A stretch of 64,000 nucleotides of DNA, taken from positions 1,188,501-1,252,500 of the forward strand of contig JADLSH010000395.1 of NCBI GenBank assembly GCA_016169945.1, in the 5' to 3' direction. A model generated the notes under the pieces. The model was given only the letters and a program-made list of their open reading frames with translations, was not told where the DNA came from and searched no databases. This DNA comes from Trachythela sp. YZ-2020 (Eukaryota; Cnidaria; Anthozoa; Malacalcyonacea; Clavulariidae). The number at the start of each line of letters is the position of its first letter. Position 1 is the stretch's first letter. Positions 22,560-33,942 of this stretch are shown here, piece after piece. Position numbers and translations under genes: made by a program.

Positions 22560-24229
22560 TTTGGTGAAATTTAGTTGAATATTCTGGCTCCAAATAGAAC
22601 AAAATAGCCTATTTGGAGCAAAATATTCACCTGAATTTTCAATTTTGTAACTCTAACGGTCTAATACCCAGGTCTAATGTTTGTCAAGAGCATTTGATTT
22701 GACAGCTGGTATTAATAATCTGGTCAGCCAATCATGTTCAACTAGGATTACGTTGATTGGCTGAGCGAATTGAAACCTTCAAATGTTCGTTACAAACATT
22801 GAAGTTTCACGTGAGAATAAACAATGTTTTTATCTGTAGCTGTTCGTCATTAGTTGCAAACGACGTACATTTGCGCATTTGATCACATATAATATACAGC
22901 ATGTTAATTTGACAATATAAATATTAAAAATTATTAATATTTATATTGAGAGGGGGGCGCTTTCTTGAGCTATGGGGGGGATGGCCCCTCCCTTCTATTT
23001 TGCAAGGATGCTTGAAAATATATATGGCGTTATCCATACCCGAATATTTTCACCCTTGGTAACATGCTCGTCTAAAGAGCCCCCCGCCCTTCTAGTGTTA
23101 TGAACTTAGTTCTACAGCACTGTTATTACACACTCTGCATGGTGCACAGGGGTGCACATTCAAAAAACGTTTGGAGGGTGTCCATTGTTCAGGGACCGAC
23201 TTTTTATATTTGTTTGACCACATGAAAACATGTTTTACGAGTTAATGTAAAAATATGTGTAGTGCCAGGCGTGTAGAAGGATTGTTAAAATATAGGGGGC
23301 CGACTCCCACGAGGCGCCACCATGATTGGCGCCGACGGGGGAAATTTTGAAAAATTTGAGTCTGTAGATATCGTCGGAAATGGCATTTTCAGAGACTTCT
23401 CTACGTAGCTCTTTCGTTATAGGCCCATTCATTAAATATAAGATTTCAAACACTCGATCTGGTTTCGAATTCAAATATTTCGCTGCAATTTTCTTTAAAT
23501 GCAGTTATTTAAAGAAAACGCCCCCGAAAACGTAACCTTCAACACCATAAAGACCCAACAGAGTCGACTTAATTTTACTCAGAATACTGACGTGGAAATA
23601 GAACACACAAGGAGGTTTTGCGCAGTCGTGTATGGCTATGTCATCTCACATTTGAGTATATTGCTTTAAGAGGAAAATATATCTCTGGATTGTGCAATGT
23701 TGATTTATTTTATTGACAATTTTTGTATCGTTTATTATACGTTTTTTAGACAGGATGTTTCGGACCGAATTAAGTAGTGTAATTTTACAATTTGGGACCG
23801 ACTTTTTTTGAAAAATTCACAAATGATGGGGGGGGGGGGTGGATGCACACGATGACACGAGCAGTGGACACGAGTTCGTCCAACTGAGCCTGCTGAATAC
23901 TAATCGGAAGATCCGCGGCTTCAACGTACGAAATACTTCATGTAGCATTCTAATAAGCGGGCATTAACTGTGCACGTGTGATCGTCACAGAGTGCGTGAG
24001 AAAAATATAATAATCAGGATATAATGGAACGGCTTGCGTGACTGTGTTATATATATACACTTTTAGAGCGAGACTTGTCCCCTTTTGTCAATATTTTGAA
24101 TATTCCACATTTTCTTTCAAATTTTTTTAGTTTTCCTGGGGTAATGCTTCTGGGACCAAATTTGTATAACTGAGCATGCGCAGATATGTAAGAACGCGTC
24201 ATTAGTATTAAGTACTTGTTTACACTTAA
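22560..24229. other. Intergenic sequence without recognised genes
   Basis: Between ech1 and the acetyltransferase gene. AT-rich, with a G homopolymer near 23829 and a hairpin-like stretch near 22915-22945 (ATAAATATTAAAAATTATTA). No supported coding region; the short frames have no family features. Confidence 0.5.
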
Positions 24230-24916
24230 GGTGGCTCGATATAGTAATCACAAAAACCTTATTCAAGAATCGCGAAAACAAAACTTCATACTCTATGAAC
24301 AAATCCGTGTGACCATTTGTGCGCGTGGGAATATTAACGAAATAACTTACAAAATGATCTGACGTGTTGCTCGCGCCATCTCGCATGTTATATACCGTTT
24401 CATGTCAATTGCTGACGTCATTAAAAAATTCCATTTTTGAAAAACAATGCGCTATATCTCATTTTTTGTCCGGTGACCTATTTTCAAATTTTGCATGCTG
24501 TATTGCACCGCAAAAATCTTTCATTGTACCAAAAATAAAAGTTTTGTAATGCCAAAAACATTTTTATCGAAGAAAACGACATTTTTGCCTTTTTCAAAAA
24601 AATGGCATTACAGAATTTTTTTATATTTTGCTTATTGTTAGTCTGTCTTGCAAGTAAAATAATACACGAAAAAAAATTGGGGGTCACCGTGCTTCTTTTC
24701 CAACTACACGAGGCGATAGGCTATTTTAGAGTGAATTTCGTACGCGTATGTTGCCATAGCAACGAACTATGTGTTACTAAAACTAACATAATTTGAAAGT
24801 AGAAACATCAAAATATATGAAAACCCTGAAACCTGATGAATAAAACCTAAGAATATGGAGTTTAATCATTTCAAAGTGTTGGACACCTGAATTTTTGAAA
24901 ACTGTATCGAGCCACC
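24230..24916. mobile_element. Non-autonomous TTAA-target element, 687 bp
   Basis: Starts GGTGGCTCGATA and ends TATCGAGCCACC, both directly flanked by TTAA (24226-24229 and 24917-24920). TTAA targets are used by piggyBac and Kolobok transposons. Interior is non-coding, with a second inner inverted pair around 24540-24610 (GTAATGCCA / TGGCATTAC). Confidence 0.85.
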
Positions 24917-24952
24917 TTAATTCACGGAATTTTGACCTACATACCGTATTTA

Positions 24953-25075
24953 TTCGTTTAAGCGCTGCCAGCGATTACGCGCCGCCCCCGAATAAGCGCC
25001 GCTTATAAGAGCAAAAATATTAGAGCGCCGTCCTCGAATAAGCGCCGCACTTATTCACAACAACGCGATACCAAC
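24953..25075. repeat. Mariner/pogo-type MITE fragment
   Basis: TACCGTATTTATTCGTTTAA followed by repeated AAGCGCCGC words (three imperfect repeats of GAATAAGCGCCGC). The terminus resembles Tc1/mariner-class MITEs that insert at TA. The opposite terminus was not found, so the element seems incomplete. Confidence 0.45.
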
Positions 25076-25503
25076 CCCACGTAAAAATAATAGACGCTCC
25101 CTAACGTAACAACGTTGGAAGTAACTGACTTAGTACATATTTCAAAGGATTGACACACAGCACTTTTATGGGCCATGTGGTAAAGTTATTCTTTATACTA
25201 ATATGTTTGGCAACTTGCGCACCCAGAATTGCGCACCATAAAACGTCCCTCTCGTTTTAATTAACTCAAAAAATACAACGTCGAGGACTCACATAATTTC
25301 AGTTGAATGTTTCAGTTGGATGCAAACTGCAGTATAATACAATTAACAATTTACAGTTGCGTGAACCAAGACTGAGAAAAAAGCAGACAAACAGGCGGAA
25401 ATATTTCGATTTAAAATTTTAAAACATGTATCTCCATTTTGGATTCTGCATATTGTATTAAATTTATTAAAATATTTGCAACCAACGATTATTATTATAG
25501 TAC

Positions 25504-26826
25504 TTATGGCAGACCCTGTTTTATCATAATACATATTGTAGAATTTCCATTCACATTATCAATATCCAATGACGGTCCTTTATATTCCGGTCCCAATTTT
25601 GTAAGATCCAGTATGTTGACAGTTTCAAATCCAAGTTTCTTGAGCAAGTAACCGCTGTATCGATTGGTAACTTTTGTAGCTGCTCTGTTGCACCCTGCAG
25701 CTACACCAAGACGAATACACTCCTGAAATGATTTCAATATACTTAAGTGTGTTATATACACCTTGAAGGTGTGGTGCCAGTGTAGGTAGAGATAATCCGG
25801 ATATGCTTGGTTAGTAGGATCAAATGGCATACTTCGAAACCCGTACTCGGACCCGGACTCGAAGAAACTCCGGGCTCAAGTGAAAATCCGGACTCGTCTT
25901 TGAGAAAATCCGGACTCGGCATTGGATTCGAAACTGGATTCAGAATTGCGAAAACCTGCACTGGTTTAAGAATGAATAAACTATAATCTCTCATAATATA
26001 CGTCCAATACGTGTCAAATTTGATAATTCGTGCATTTTCGTTTTCGCGCGGGTACCCTCTTCCTTGCCCGCTTTCAAAACCTAAAATCCGTCTCAATATC
26101 CTATATCTTGACTGTGAAGAGCCAGCAAGAGGTCGAACAAGCGGTATAACATTATTCACAGATATAACCTAGCTGGCTAGCTGTTACCTAGCTGATACTA
26201 TATAATAATATGCTTGCCTTTATAGGACAAGCTTTGTTACTTGCCCAAGACTAAGAGTCGGTTTAGAAAGCAAAGGTAAAAGACTGCTCTCGCAAATTGA
26301 GAAAGATGCTAGTCTATTAGGATTAGATACATTATAAGCGAGAAATTCCAAAAGCGCTCCTATCATTTATTTGTGTGCAACATGTTATTTGGCAGACGCG
26401 ATAGCAAGTTGTCCTTTTGAGGCATTCCAGCTCGTTCTCGTCGTTGTCCAGTCCAAGCCTAGTCCAGTGTTTACAGAGTGCGGTTTACAATATGCCGGTA
26501 CCAACCTTACAACGTGCGCGTCTTGCAATTTTTCGTGACAACTTGCGTGACCCTGCTTGTGACGTAACATGCATATGGCGGACAGCTCGGCAGCTCGCTG
26601 ATTTATGATTATTTCTGTCAAAATTTCTCAAGAACTAAGAAAGATACGAAAAATCGGTAAGGGAGATTTTCATATAATTTTAAAAGTTCTTTCAAATGAG
26701 ACAAACTAAATTTTTATCGCCATATCCCTTTAAGGATTAAATAGTTCGTGTTACCTGTTGTGTGGCCTAAATATGGTATCATTTTTGTTTCTTAATCTAT
26801 AATCACGAAATGGTTAAAATTGGTTA

Positions 26827-26876
<50 letters not shown>

Positions 26877-29800
26877 TACTATAAATTATTTAAATATAGC
26901 GCTTAATGTATGATAAGATATTCTAAAGCGCTGTACAATGATATCATCAAAAGTTATTCAAAAACTACTGTATACTATTACAATTCCAATACTAAAATAC
27001 AATGTTAAACACCTACCTAAATAAAAATGTCTTTAATTGACCATTAAAACAGTTTATCAAAATTGGAAGCGTATTATTACTATATACTATTATATACCTA
27101 AATAAAAATGTCTTTAATCGGCTTTTAAAACAGTCTAAAGTTTCACTTTGTCTTATTAAGATTGGAAGCGTGTTCCGGATTGACGGAGCTGCACACTTAA
27201 ATGCTCTGTCACCAAGAGTCTTAGCATTGGTTTTAGGAATCTGTAGCAAGAAGCGATCATCTGACCTCAGGTGGTAGCTGCTTTCGTATTTAATGGACAA
27301 CAGGTCTGTAATATATTGAGGTGCCATACTATGAAGTGCTTTATGCACTAATAACGCGATTTTAAATTCCACTCTAAACTTTAGTGGTAGCCAGTGAAGA
27401 TGTATCAGAACTGGAGTAATATGAGCAATTCTGGGAGTAAGACATGTCATTCTTGCTGCAGCATTAAGAACCTTCTGTAGACGTTGAATCTGATATTGTG
27501 GTAGCCCAACGAGGAGAGAATTGCAATAGTCTAGATGGGACGTTACAAATGCATGTACCAGAGTTTTAGTCGATTCTATAGAAAGGAACTTTCTTATTTG
27601 TCTAATTTTATATAGACCTCTAAGCGCTTTACTGCACACCTTTGTCGAACCAGGCCCCTAAGTTCCGGACACTTTTGACAGGAATAATATAGGCCCGAGA
27701 CAACTTCCTTGAGGAACTCCACAATTCACATCAAAACTATTAGACATCACTTGGTGTCTTGGTTTACATAACCTTGATCAAGTGATAAGTTGATGATCTT
27801 TGTGATTATAGGCAATAATTCATCAACACATAATTTCAGCAACCATGTTGGAATAGGATCTAGTTTACAGGATGCATTAGATGATTTAATAATAATGTCA
27901 CGAATCTCCATTTCGGATAAATGATGAAATGATTCAAGTTTAACTCGCGGTGACCGATATTCAACATACAGCTGGTGGTTGTATTATAATGCCATCAACT
28001 TCAGCTCTAATTAGTTCAATTTTCCGGCAAAAGAACTCGCCAAAATCATTCGCAAGTTGACCTAAGTCACCATGAGGAGGCAGCGGATTTTCATCATGAA
28101 CTTTAGAGAGCGAAGATACCACTCTAAAAAGTTTTCGTGAGTCAGCTGAGCATTTATCAATGAGTTCAGAGTAGTATAGTCGTTTGGCATTATTCAATTT
28201 AGCAGAGTATTCATTACAAATTCTGCGATAAGATTTCTTATCACATATACAGTCTGAATTTCTCATCATCTTTCTCTCCAATTTTCTACGTCTGATCTTT
28301 TAGGCATTTAAGCTCATCATTAAACCACGGTATCTTTGTTCTTTCCCTTACAACCTTTCTTTGTATCGGAGCATGTTTATCCAAAATATAAGTCAGTGTA
28401 TCATCATAACTTTTCGCCAAATTATCAACAATAGTCCCAGTTGTATTGTATAGATTAGACGCAACAATGTCCGATTTGAAAGAGTTCATATTAATTTGTT
28501 TCATCTTTCGAAATTGAATTTCCTTCTTTTTAAGATTAGGACGCGGAATAGCCAAATTACACTCAATAAAGCAATGGTCTGATAGGAATAAAGTGGGCTG
28601 TATTTCATTGATTATAATGTCACTGGATGATCTTGTTATAATAAGATCCAATATATGACAGGACCGATGAGTTGGGACCTTTACATGCTGTATAAGACCA
28701 AAAGTTTCTAAAACTTCCATAAATTGTTTGGTATCATCATTTTCTATCTCACCAAGATGAAAGTTAAAATCTCCAGTTATTAATATTTCAGGGTACATGA
28801 CGAGGTTGTCAAGAAAGGAAGAGAATTCTTCAAAAAACAAGCAAGCAGTAACTGCATGAGCCTGTGAGTATGGTGGGCGGTAAACAGCGATTATTTTCAC
28901 AGTATTATTAGCGATTGTACAGTTCCATTCCGAAAATTCAAATGATTGTTTCTCATCCCCATTTATGAATTTGATTTTGACAAATTCACTATACAACACT
29001 CCAGTCCCCCCACCTCTACGATCAGATTGTCTTGCAAAATGTTTAAAATAATACCCAGGTGGAGACAACGCTGCTATGCTCACGGAATCTATGTCCTTTA
29101 AGCCTCTTACAGACGAGCAAGTTTTCTATGACAAGTTTTTATATGACAAGTTTTATTTGCTCATCTGAAAACGCAACTTTGGCAATTTTTTCTATGACAA
29201 GTACACTTGTTCAAAAGCTAACATGCTAGCTTTTGAACAAGTGTACTTGTCATAGAAAAAATTGCCAAAGTACAAATTTTGCTCGTCTGTATGGGTCAAC
29301 AAGGAAAACTTGTCAAAGTAATTTGAGCACTCAGGAGCGGTTGGTCAGCAATCTATATTGTTGTGTTAGCTATCATGGCGGTCAGAAAACCACAAACTTG
29401 TCAGAGAAAATTTGTTGTACGTACACACGTGCAATTGGCAAATAAAACTTGTCATATAAAAACTTGTCATAGAAAACTTGCTCGTCTGTAAGAGGCTTAA
29501 ACCATGTGTCAATAACTACACAAATGTCAATTTTATTCTCCAGTACATGATCAACCAAAGTCGCAGTTTTATTTTTGACAGATCTTGTATTAACATTAGC
29601 AAAACGTATAGCATTGTTTTTTCTCAATGAACCCATTTCCTTCCACACAGTTTTCCAGATGAGCATTATTTACATGTTTATTAACAGTAGATCGTTCATG
29701 TTTCGTAGAGGGAGGATCACGATTTGTAATATGAACCGGTATAGCCTGACAATTCCTGAAAAATCTAAGACTCTGATTATCTTGCATTAATATAATGGGG

Positions 29801-32800
29801 TCTTGTTGGTATGGACATCAGAGGTATCGTAGTGGGTATGAAAATGGTCGAAACGTGGGATAATACTGTGGGGATTGAAACGGGGGGAAATGGCTTGGAT
29901 TCACGGGAAAAGGGTAATGTTTAGTATTGGGTTGTAATATATATGGATAAGATGTATGGCCCAACGAGTTTTGAGAGTATTGCTGTGGGTTATTGGACAA
30001 TTGAGAATTTTTGTGCTGGAAGTCACACAAAGGACCCTTTAAACAGTAGCCTCTCTGTCTCAAATATGGGCATGGTACTAGGTGTTTGGGTAATCGTTGG
30101 CTGGGAGTAGCGCAATTACGATCAGTACTAATATCGTTCATACGTGGCCTTCTCAGTGGATTGATTCTAGGTTCTTTTCTTGACTCAATACGGTCAATGA
30201 CTGAATTCATCTGGGAATTGCACGCTGACCCTTTGTCGGCCCAAGGAATCTTATTGCTAACTGAGGGAGAAGTATTTATATTTAAATCTGTATTTAAATC
30301 AGGGGCCCGCTTATCAACAATGGCTATCAGTTCATCAGGAATGATAATTGTACCAACGGGGGCTGTGTCATTGTTCTCGGAGTCTTTTTGTTTTACTTTA
30401 AGCGTGGAGTTTTTAAACAACAGCGGCTTTGATTTCAACAAACCATTCTCATATCGCAATGAACTAGAAACCGGCTCTTGACAAGTAACAAAGCTTGGCC
30501 TCAAGCATATTATTGTATACTGTAGTATCAGCTATGTTGTATCTGTGAATAATGTTATACCGCTTGTTCCACCTCTTGCTGGCGATATTGAGACGGATTT
30601 TAGGTCTTGAAAGAGGGTAAGGGAGAGGGGTACCCGCACGAGAATTATCAAATTTCACACGTATCAGACGTATATTATGAGAGATTATTGTTTATTCATT
30701 CTTAAACCAATGCAGGTTTTCGCAATTCTGAATCCAGTTTCGAATCCAGTTTTTCTCAATTTTGAGTCCGGATTTTCTCAAAGACGAGTCTGGATTTTTA
30801 TTCGAGTCCGGGTTTTCTTCGAGTCCGGGTCCGAGTCCGGGTTTCGAAGTATGCCGGATAAAATTGCCTGAAAAATATAACATCGATGTTTCGATGGTTC
30901 GCAGACTAACGTTTCGAGGGAAGGCCCCTCATCTGGAAGTTAGTAGCGTTACTCCGTTAGTATTTTTGAAGTGAAGATCACTGACTGAGAAGCGATCAAA
31001 ATTTTGAATTATTATTCCCCTAAATATATACCAAAATCCTACATATTTTCATTACCAAAAGCCCTTAATTAGCCTGTGTTTAGTTACTGAAACGCTTATC
31101 ATTTACGTAATATTCATATTGTAACCAACGGTAACCAAACTAATGCATCTTTATATAATTATGAACTTCCTTCTATCGTGGATTTGAATAAGTGGCGTAA
31201 ACAGTTTGTTGTAAATATAGCCAATCATATACTTTTTGTACATAATTTAACATTTTAAATCTTAGTTTAACCGTTGGTAAATTATTCTCCTATTATCCTT
31301 TCGCTTGTACATATAAAGAACGTAGATATTTTAGTATAGTCAGTTGGTCTGAATAAGGCTTTCTTCAGACTATAAAACTGTCAGTGAAGTCTTAAAAGTG
31401 ACGTCATCATGGTCACCTATAAAACGGACACCACTCTATTAAGGAGGTTCATAGTACGTTATAGTCTATAGATGCATTAATGCTAACCTTCGTTAATCTT
31501 GAACCAAATCCTTTTCTTCCGTGCTCCTCTGCGACACCCACGAATAGCATTTTTAGTAATTTGTGTTCGCTGCCAAACATATCCACGCCATGGGATGCCA
31601 TTTCAACCAGTGTATTTGCGTCCTCCTGTAGAATAATAAATTTTCCTTTTAAGAACGTACTGTTTCATATATAAAGTGCATTTTTCTTCAATTTTTAAGT
31701 TCTTTTCTCAGTTTTGTGTCACTGTATGCTTAAATGATCATCATCACCATCATCAATACATGACACATAATATAATTATCACACTGCGTACTATACCTGA
31801 AGTGGAACCAATTGTAGTCCAGGTTTGAGGTCATAACATTCACCGCGATTTTCTATCACAGACAGTAGGAGTCCTGCTAGTTCACCATTCTTCATCCTTG
31901 CACCAATGGACACCCCAGAACACAATGCTGCATGCACAGATTCTCCATCTCTGCCTTCTCTGGTGTGGTTGTCAACAATATGAAGGACTACAGACTTGAG
32001 GAAAACCAATATTTATCCTTATAATACTAATTATTTGGCTGCATGGTTATGGTTATCATATGTGGGGGTATTTCTTCTCATGCCTTATACATAAATTTAT
32101 CTTTAACTAAAATTATTATTAGTACATGATGATTTACCGACAGTGGCGTGCTGGCAGGGGGGGCATGGCCACCCTGCCAGGAATTTTAGGGGGCGCAGAA
32201 GCTTATAGAAGAGGCGCCAAAACTACATGAAATGAAACAAGAACTTTAATGTTAGAATTTCCTTAATCGAAGGGAGCAGTGTTGAAAAAAATTATCGCTT
32301 GCAGAATATCAGATACAGTAAACTCTTTTGAGATTCTCAATTTGAAGGTACATATCGCGCTTAATTATGTAATATGGAAAACTCTATAAAGAGGTTTTCG
32401 CTAAAGTGCGTCAGGCTCAAATTTCTCATACGCTTATGGACCTTGAATTGTTAATCATTAAACCTTCCGTAGAAACCTTAGTTATTATTTATGAAATTAC
32501 CAATGGTTTGACAACACTTTTCTTTTTCTTAATTAGGGTAAGACAATTCTTACATATTTCATTGATTCATTCCGTTTGTTTCTTACATTTAATACTTGAA
32601 AATGACAGCTCAAAGTCAAACTTTGTCGAGATTTTTGTGCAAATTTGCTTCAAAAAAGGCCGAAAATGGTGTCCTGAATTATAAAAATATAAAAAATTTC
32701 CCCCCAGAACCCCCTTAGTAACTCCCCTCAACATGCGGTCACTTATTACTAGGGGGCGCCAAATTCCCAGTTGGCCTCCCCTGACCAATAGGAGCCAGCA

Positions 32801-33147
32801 CGCCACGGTTTACCGATATAGAAAAGGCCAGGGAACACATAGCATTCTTTTCTACCTGAAGTGAGACTATTTTATTCACCAAGGCAAGATGATCCACTCT
32901 AGGTGCACCTGCCAGTGGGTAAACTAAGTACTCGTAATTTTTTCCAACTAGACAACATTCTAATTATACCCAATTGGGGGTAGGCTGCTGGGGTTCCTGA
33001 AAGTCTCCGACAGCCCCACTGTGTACACAAGATTTTTAAAATTCATACTAGCGGATCTCGAGGAAAGAAATGTTTGTCAAGAAACAAGACCACTTCCTCA
33101 AAGTCTTCAGCTTGCAGGACCACCAACTCATATTCACAGTCACTCAT
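25504..33147 (-). CDS. GNAT acetyltransferase, arylalkylamine N-acetyltransferase-like, four exons
   Basis: Exons in transcription order: 33147-33049, 31994-31797, 31625-31488, 25722-25504. Every intron is phase 0 with GT donor and AG acceptor, and the sum is 217 codons plus stop, the normal length of this family. Exon 1 starts at an ATG and encodes YELVVLQAEDFEEVVLFLDK and FFPRDPL. Exon 2 encodes GVSIGARMKNGELAGLLLSV (beta 2-3). Exon 3 carries the acetyl-CoA pyrophosphate loop HGRKGFGSRL, the R-x-x-G-x-G motif A of GNAT enzymes. Exon 4 encodes TNRYSGYLLKKLGF (motif B) and the end. Family members acetylate amines such as dopamine or serotonin, or related small substrates, in the cytosol; the substrate here cannot be told. 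A polyadenylation hexamer AATAAA lies on - at 25463-25468. Intron 3 (5.8 kb) carries a nested transposon block but the exons are clean. Confidence 0.88.
26828..26873. repeat. (ATT)n microsatellite at LINE 3' end
   Basis: Uninterrupted ATT/AAT repeat of about 15 units. It stands where the 3' tail of the - strand LINE (26880-30504) is expected. L2/CR1-clade LINEs end in short tandem repeats rather than poly(A). Confidence 0.85.
29102..29496. mobile_element. TTAA-target MITE nested in LINE endonuclease
   Basis: Termini GCCTCTTACAGACGAGCAAG and the complement, with TTAA on both sides (29098-29101 and 29497-29500). The interior is nearly palindromic around 29220 (AAAGCTAACATGCTAGCTTT). The interrupted LINE frame resumes on the other side (IDTWFK ... 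KDIDSVSIAAL), which confirms insertion into a pre-existing LINE. Confidence 0.92.
29818..30504 (-). CDS. LINE ORF1-like protein with CCCH zinc finger
   Basis: A 228-aa frame upstream of the LINE endonuclease on the same strand. It has a polar, Ser/Pro/Asn-rich N-terminal half and a CCCH-type finger near residue 150 (CPYLRQRGYCLKGPLCDFQH, Cys-x8-Cys-x5-Cys-x3-His), then a Tyr/Pro/Phe-rich tail (YPFPVNPSHFPPFQ). CCCH fingers bind RNA, consistent with an ORF1 nucleic-acid chaperone role, but this ORF1 type is less common than esterase or RRM types. The Met lies at the inner edge of the right long terminal repeat, so the true N-terminus is uncertain. It could also be a captured cellular exon. Confidence 0.6.
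   Translation of the reverse strand: MRPSFVTCQEPVSSSLRYENGLLKSKPLLFKNSTLKVKQKDSENNDTAPVGTIIIPDELIAIVDKRAPDLNTDLNINTSPSVSNKIPWADKGSACNSQMNSVIDRIESRKEPRINPLRRPRMNDISTDRNCATPSQRLPKHLVPCPYLRQRGYCLKGPLCDFQHKNSQLSNNPQQYSQNSLGHTSYPYILQPNTKHYPFPVNPSHFPPFQSPQYYPTFRPFSYPLRYL
30906..30943 (-). ncRNA. Hammerhead-like motif, class C (position 4 is A)
   Basis: On - the order is CTAAC (stem I), CAGATGAG, a GGGG..CCCTC hairpin (stem II), GAAAC, GT, then GTTAG-type closure of stem I. That is the hammerhead arrangement, but the invariant CUGANGA box reads CAGAUGA (U4 to A) and stem III is only the palindrome ACGT. The same variant occurs at 57576-57614. It lies just outside the right end of the 5-kb long-TIR element, in a repeat that the element split (left part from about 25769). 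Confidence 0.5.
32141..32808. mobile_element. hAT-type non-autonomous element, 668 bp
   Basis: Starts CAGTGGCGTGCTGGC and ends GCCAGCACGCCACGG; the octamer TTTACCGA flanks both sides (32133-32140 and 32809-32816). Contains a GGGGGGGC-rich left part and a mirrored GGGGGCGCC right part, non-coding. Located between exons 1 and 2 of the acetyltransferase gene. Confidence 0.9.
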
Positions 33148-33223
33148 TATTAGTCTAGAAATTAAACAAATCAGGAAACACCTTCATTCAATAATTTGGA
33201 AGTGTGATGTGTATATCATAATG

Positions 33224-33347
33224 TAGCCTGCGTGGCAGGCGTTCTATTGGGGGGAGGGAGTTTTGTTTAGAGCGTGCGCTTCCCTCCCCCCGCGCTCTCA
33301 AAAAAAAAACGCGCTAAACTCCCTCCCCCACAATAGAACGCAGGCTA
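33224..33347. mobile_element. Foldback MITE with AGCCTGCG ends
   Basis: TAGCCTGCGT and GTTCTATTGGGGG on the left arm pair with their complements on the right (ACGCAGGCTA), around a pyrimidine/purine-rich centre with an A run. A second member with the same ends lies at 56699-56830. It lies just upstream of the acetyltransferase start codon, so it could sit in the promoter region. Confidence 0.8.
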
Positions 33348-33942
33348 ATCATAATGTTGTGATATACGTATGGTTTCAGTAAACATTATGCTATACCACA
33401 TAATGGTGGTTAGGTCAACTTCATAGGAGTGAGAAAATGATGGTAAATATTTCCAATATAATAATACTAAATAATAATAATTATCATTTACTTCATGTAA
33501 TATTTACATGACTTATTTAGTTATTTGTACCATTATGTCCTTTATAAATAGTATGATGACCATGCAGTGACACTTTCCCCTTGTTGAGGGAAACCATCCC
33601 AACATGAGACATGAAATTTGTTCCCTGGGGATCAAGTCTGGCAAATTGGCCTATGTGCTTTTGTCATGTTCTCTTCTATGTTTTCAGATCAGTTGAAGTA
33701 TACAACCCCCATATAAGTAAGCGCTGAATAGAATTTCCTCATTCTTTAAAAAAATTGTTTTATTTTTGTCGTCACTGAGTGCAATTCATGAATTAATGTT
33801 GTCTTGGATAAATAAAATGGAATTTATTAAACCATTAAGCTGGAATTCCCCCTAATGTACCCTACTTTGTCATTTCACTCTGTCTATAACGCCAGACAAT
33901 TAACTCGTCAAGGGGAATAAGTGTTGCGCATTGATGGTTTAA

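Larger units (their letters stand above)
26880..30504 (-). mobile_element. L2-type LINE with internal RT deletion and nested MITE
   Basis: On -, an ORF1-like frame (30504-29818) is followed by an AP-endonuclease frame: start with FANVNTRSVKNKTATLVDHV and IDTWFK (29666-29497), the nested MITE, then RRGGGTGVLYSEF, VYRPPYS, LITGDFNFH and LSDHCFIE (29083-28286). A connector (28281-27961) follows, then the text jumps to the RT C-terminus (27639-27013: NIRQIRKFLSIESTKTLVHA, YCNSLLVGLP, SDDRFLLQIP). The RT palm with its FADD box is missing between about 27960 and 27640. The copy therefore cannot mobilise itself. Confidence 0.85.
25826..30855. mobile_element. Long-TIR element (about 5 kb) with imperfect 9-bp duplication
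   Basis: Left arm about 25826-26243 and right arm about 30482-30855 are inverted copies of each other over roughly 375-420 bp, beginning GGCATACTTCGAAACCCG. Shared inner words include GGTATAACATTATTCACAGA and AAGCTTTGTTACTTG. The flanks GGATCAAAT (25817-25825) and GGATAAAAT (30856-30864) differ at one base. Long terminal repeats with nine-base duplications recall Mutator-like or foldback elements. The interior is almost entirely a LINE (26880-30504), which presumably inserted into it. It sits in acetyltransferase intron 3. Confidence 0.7.
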
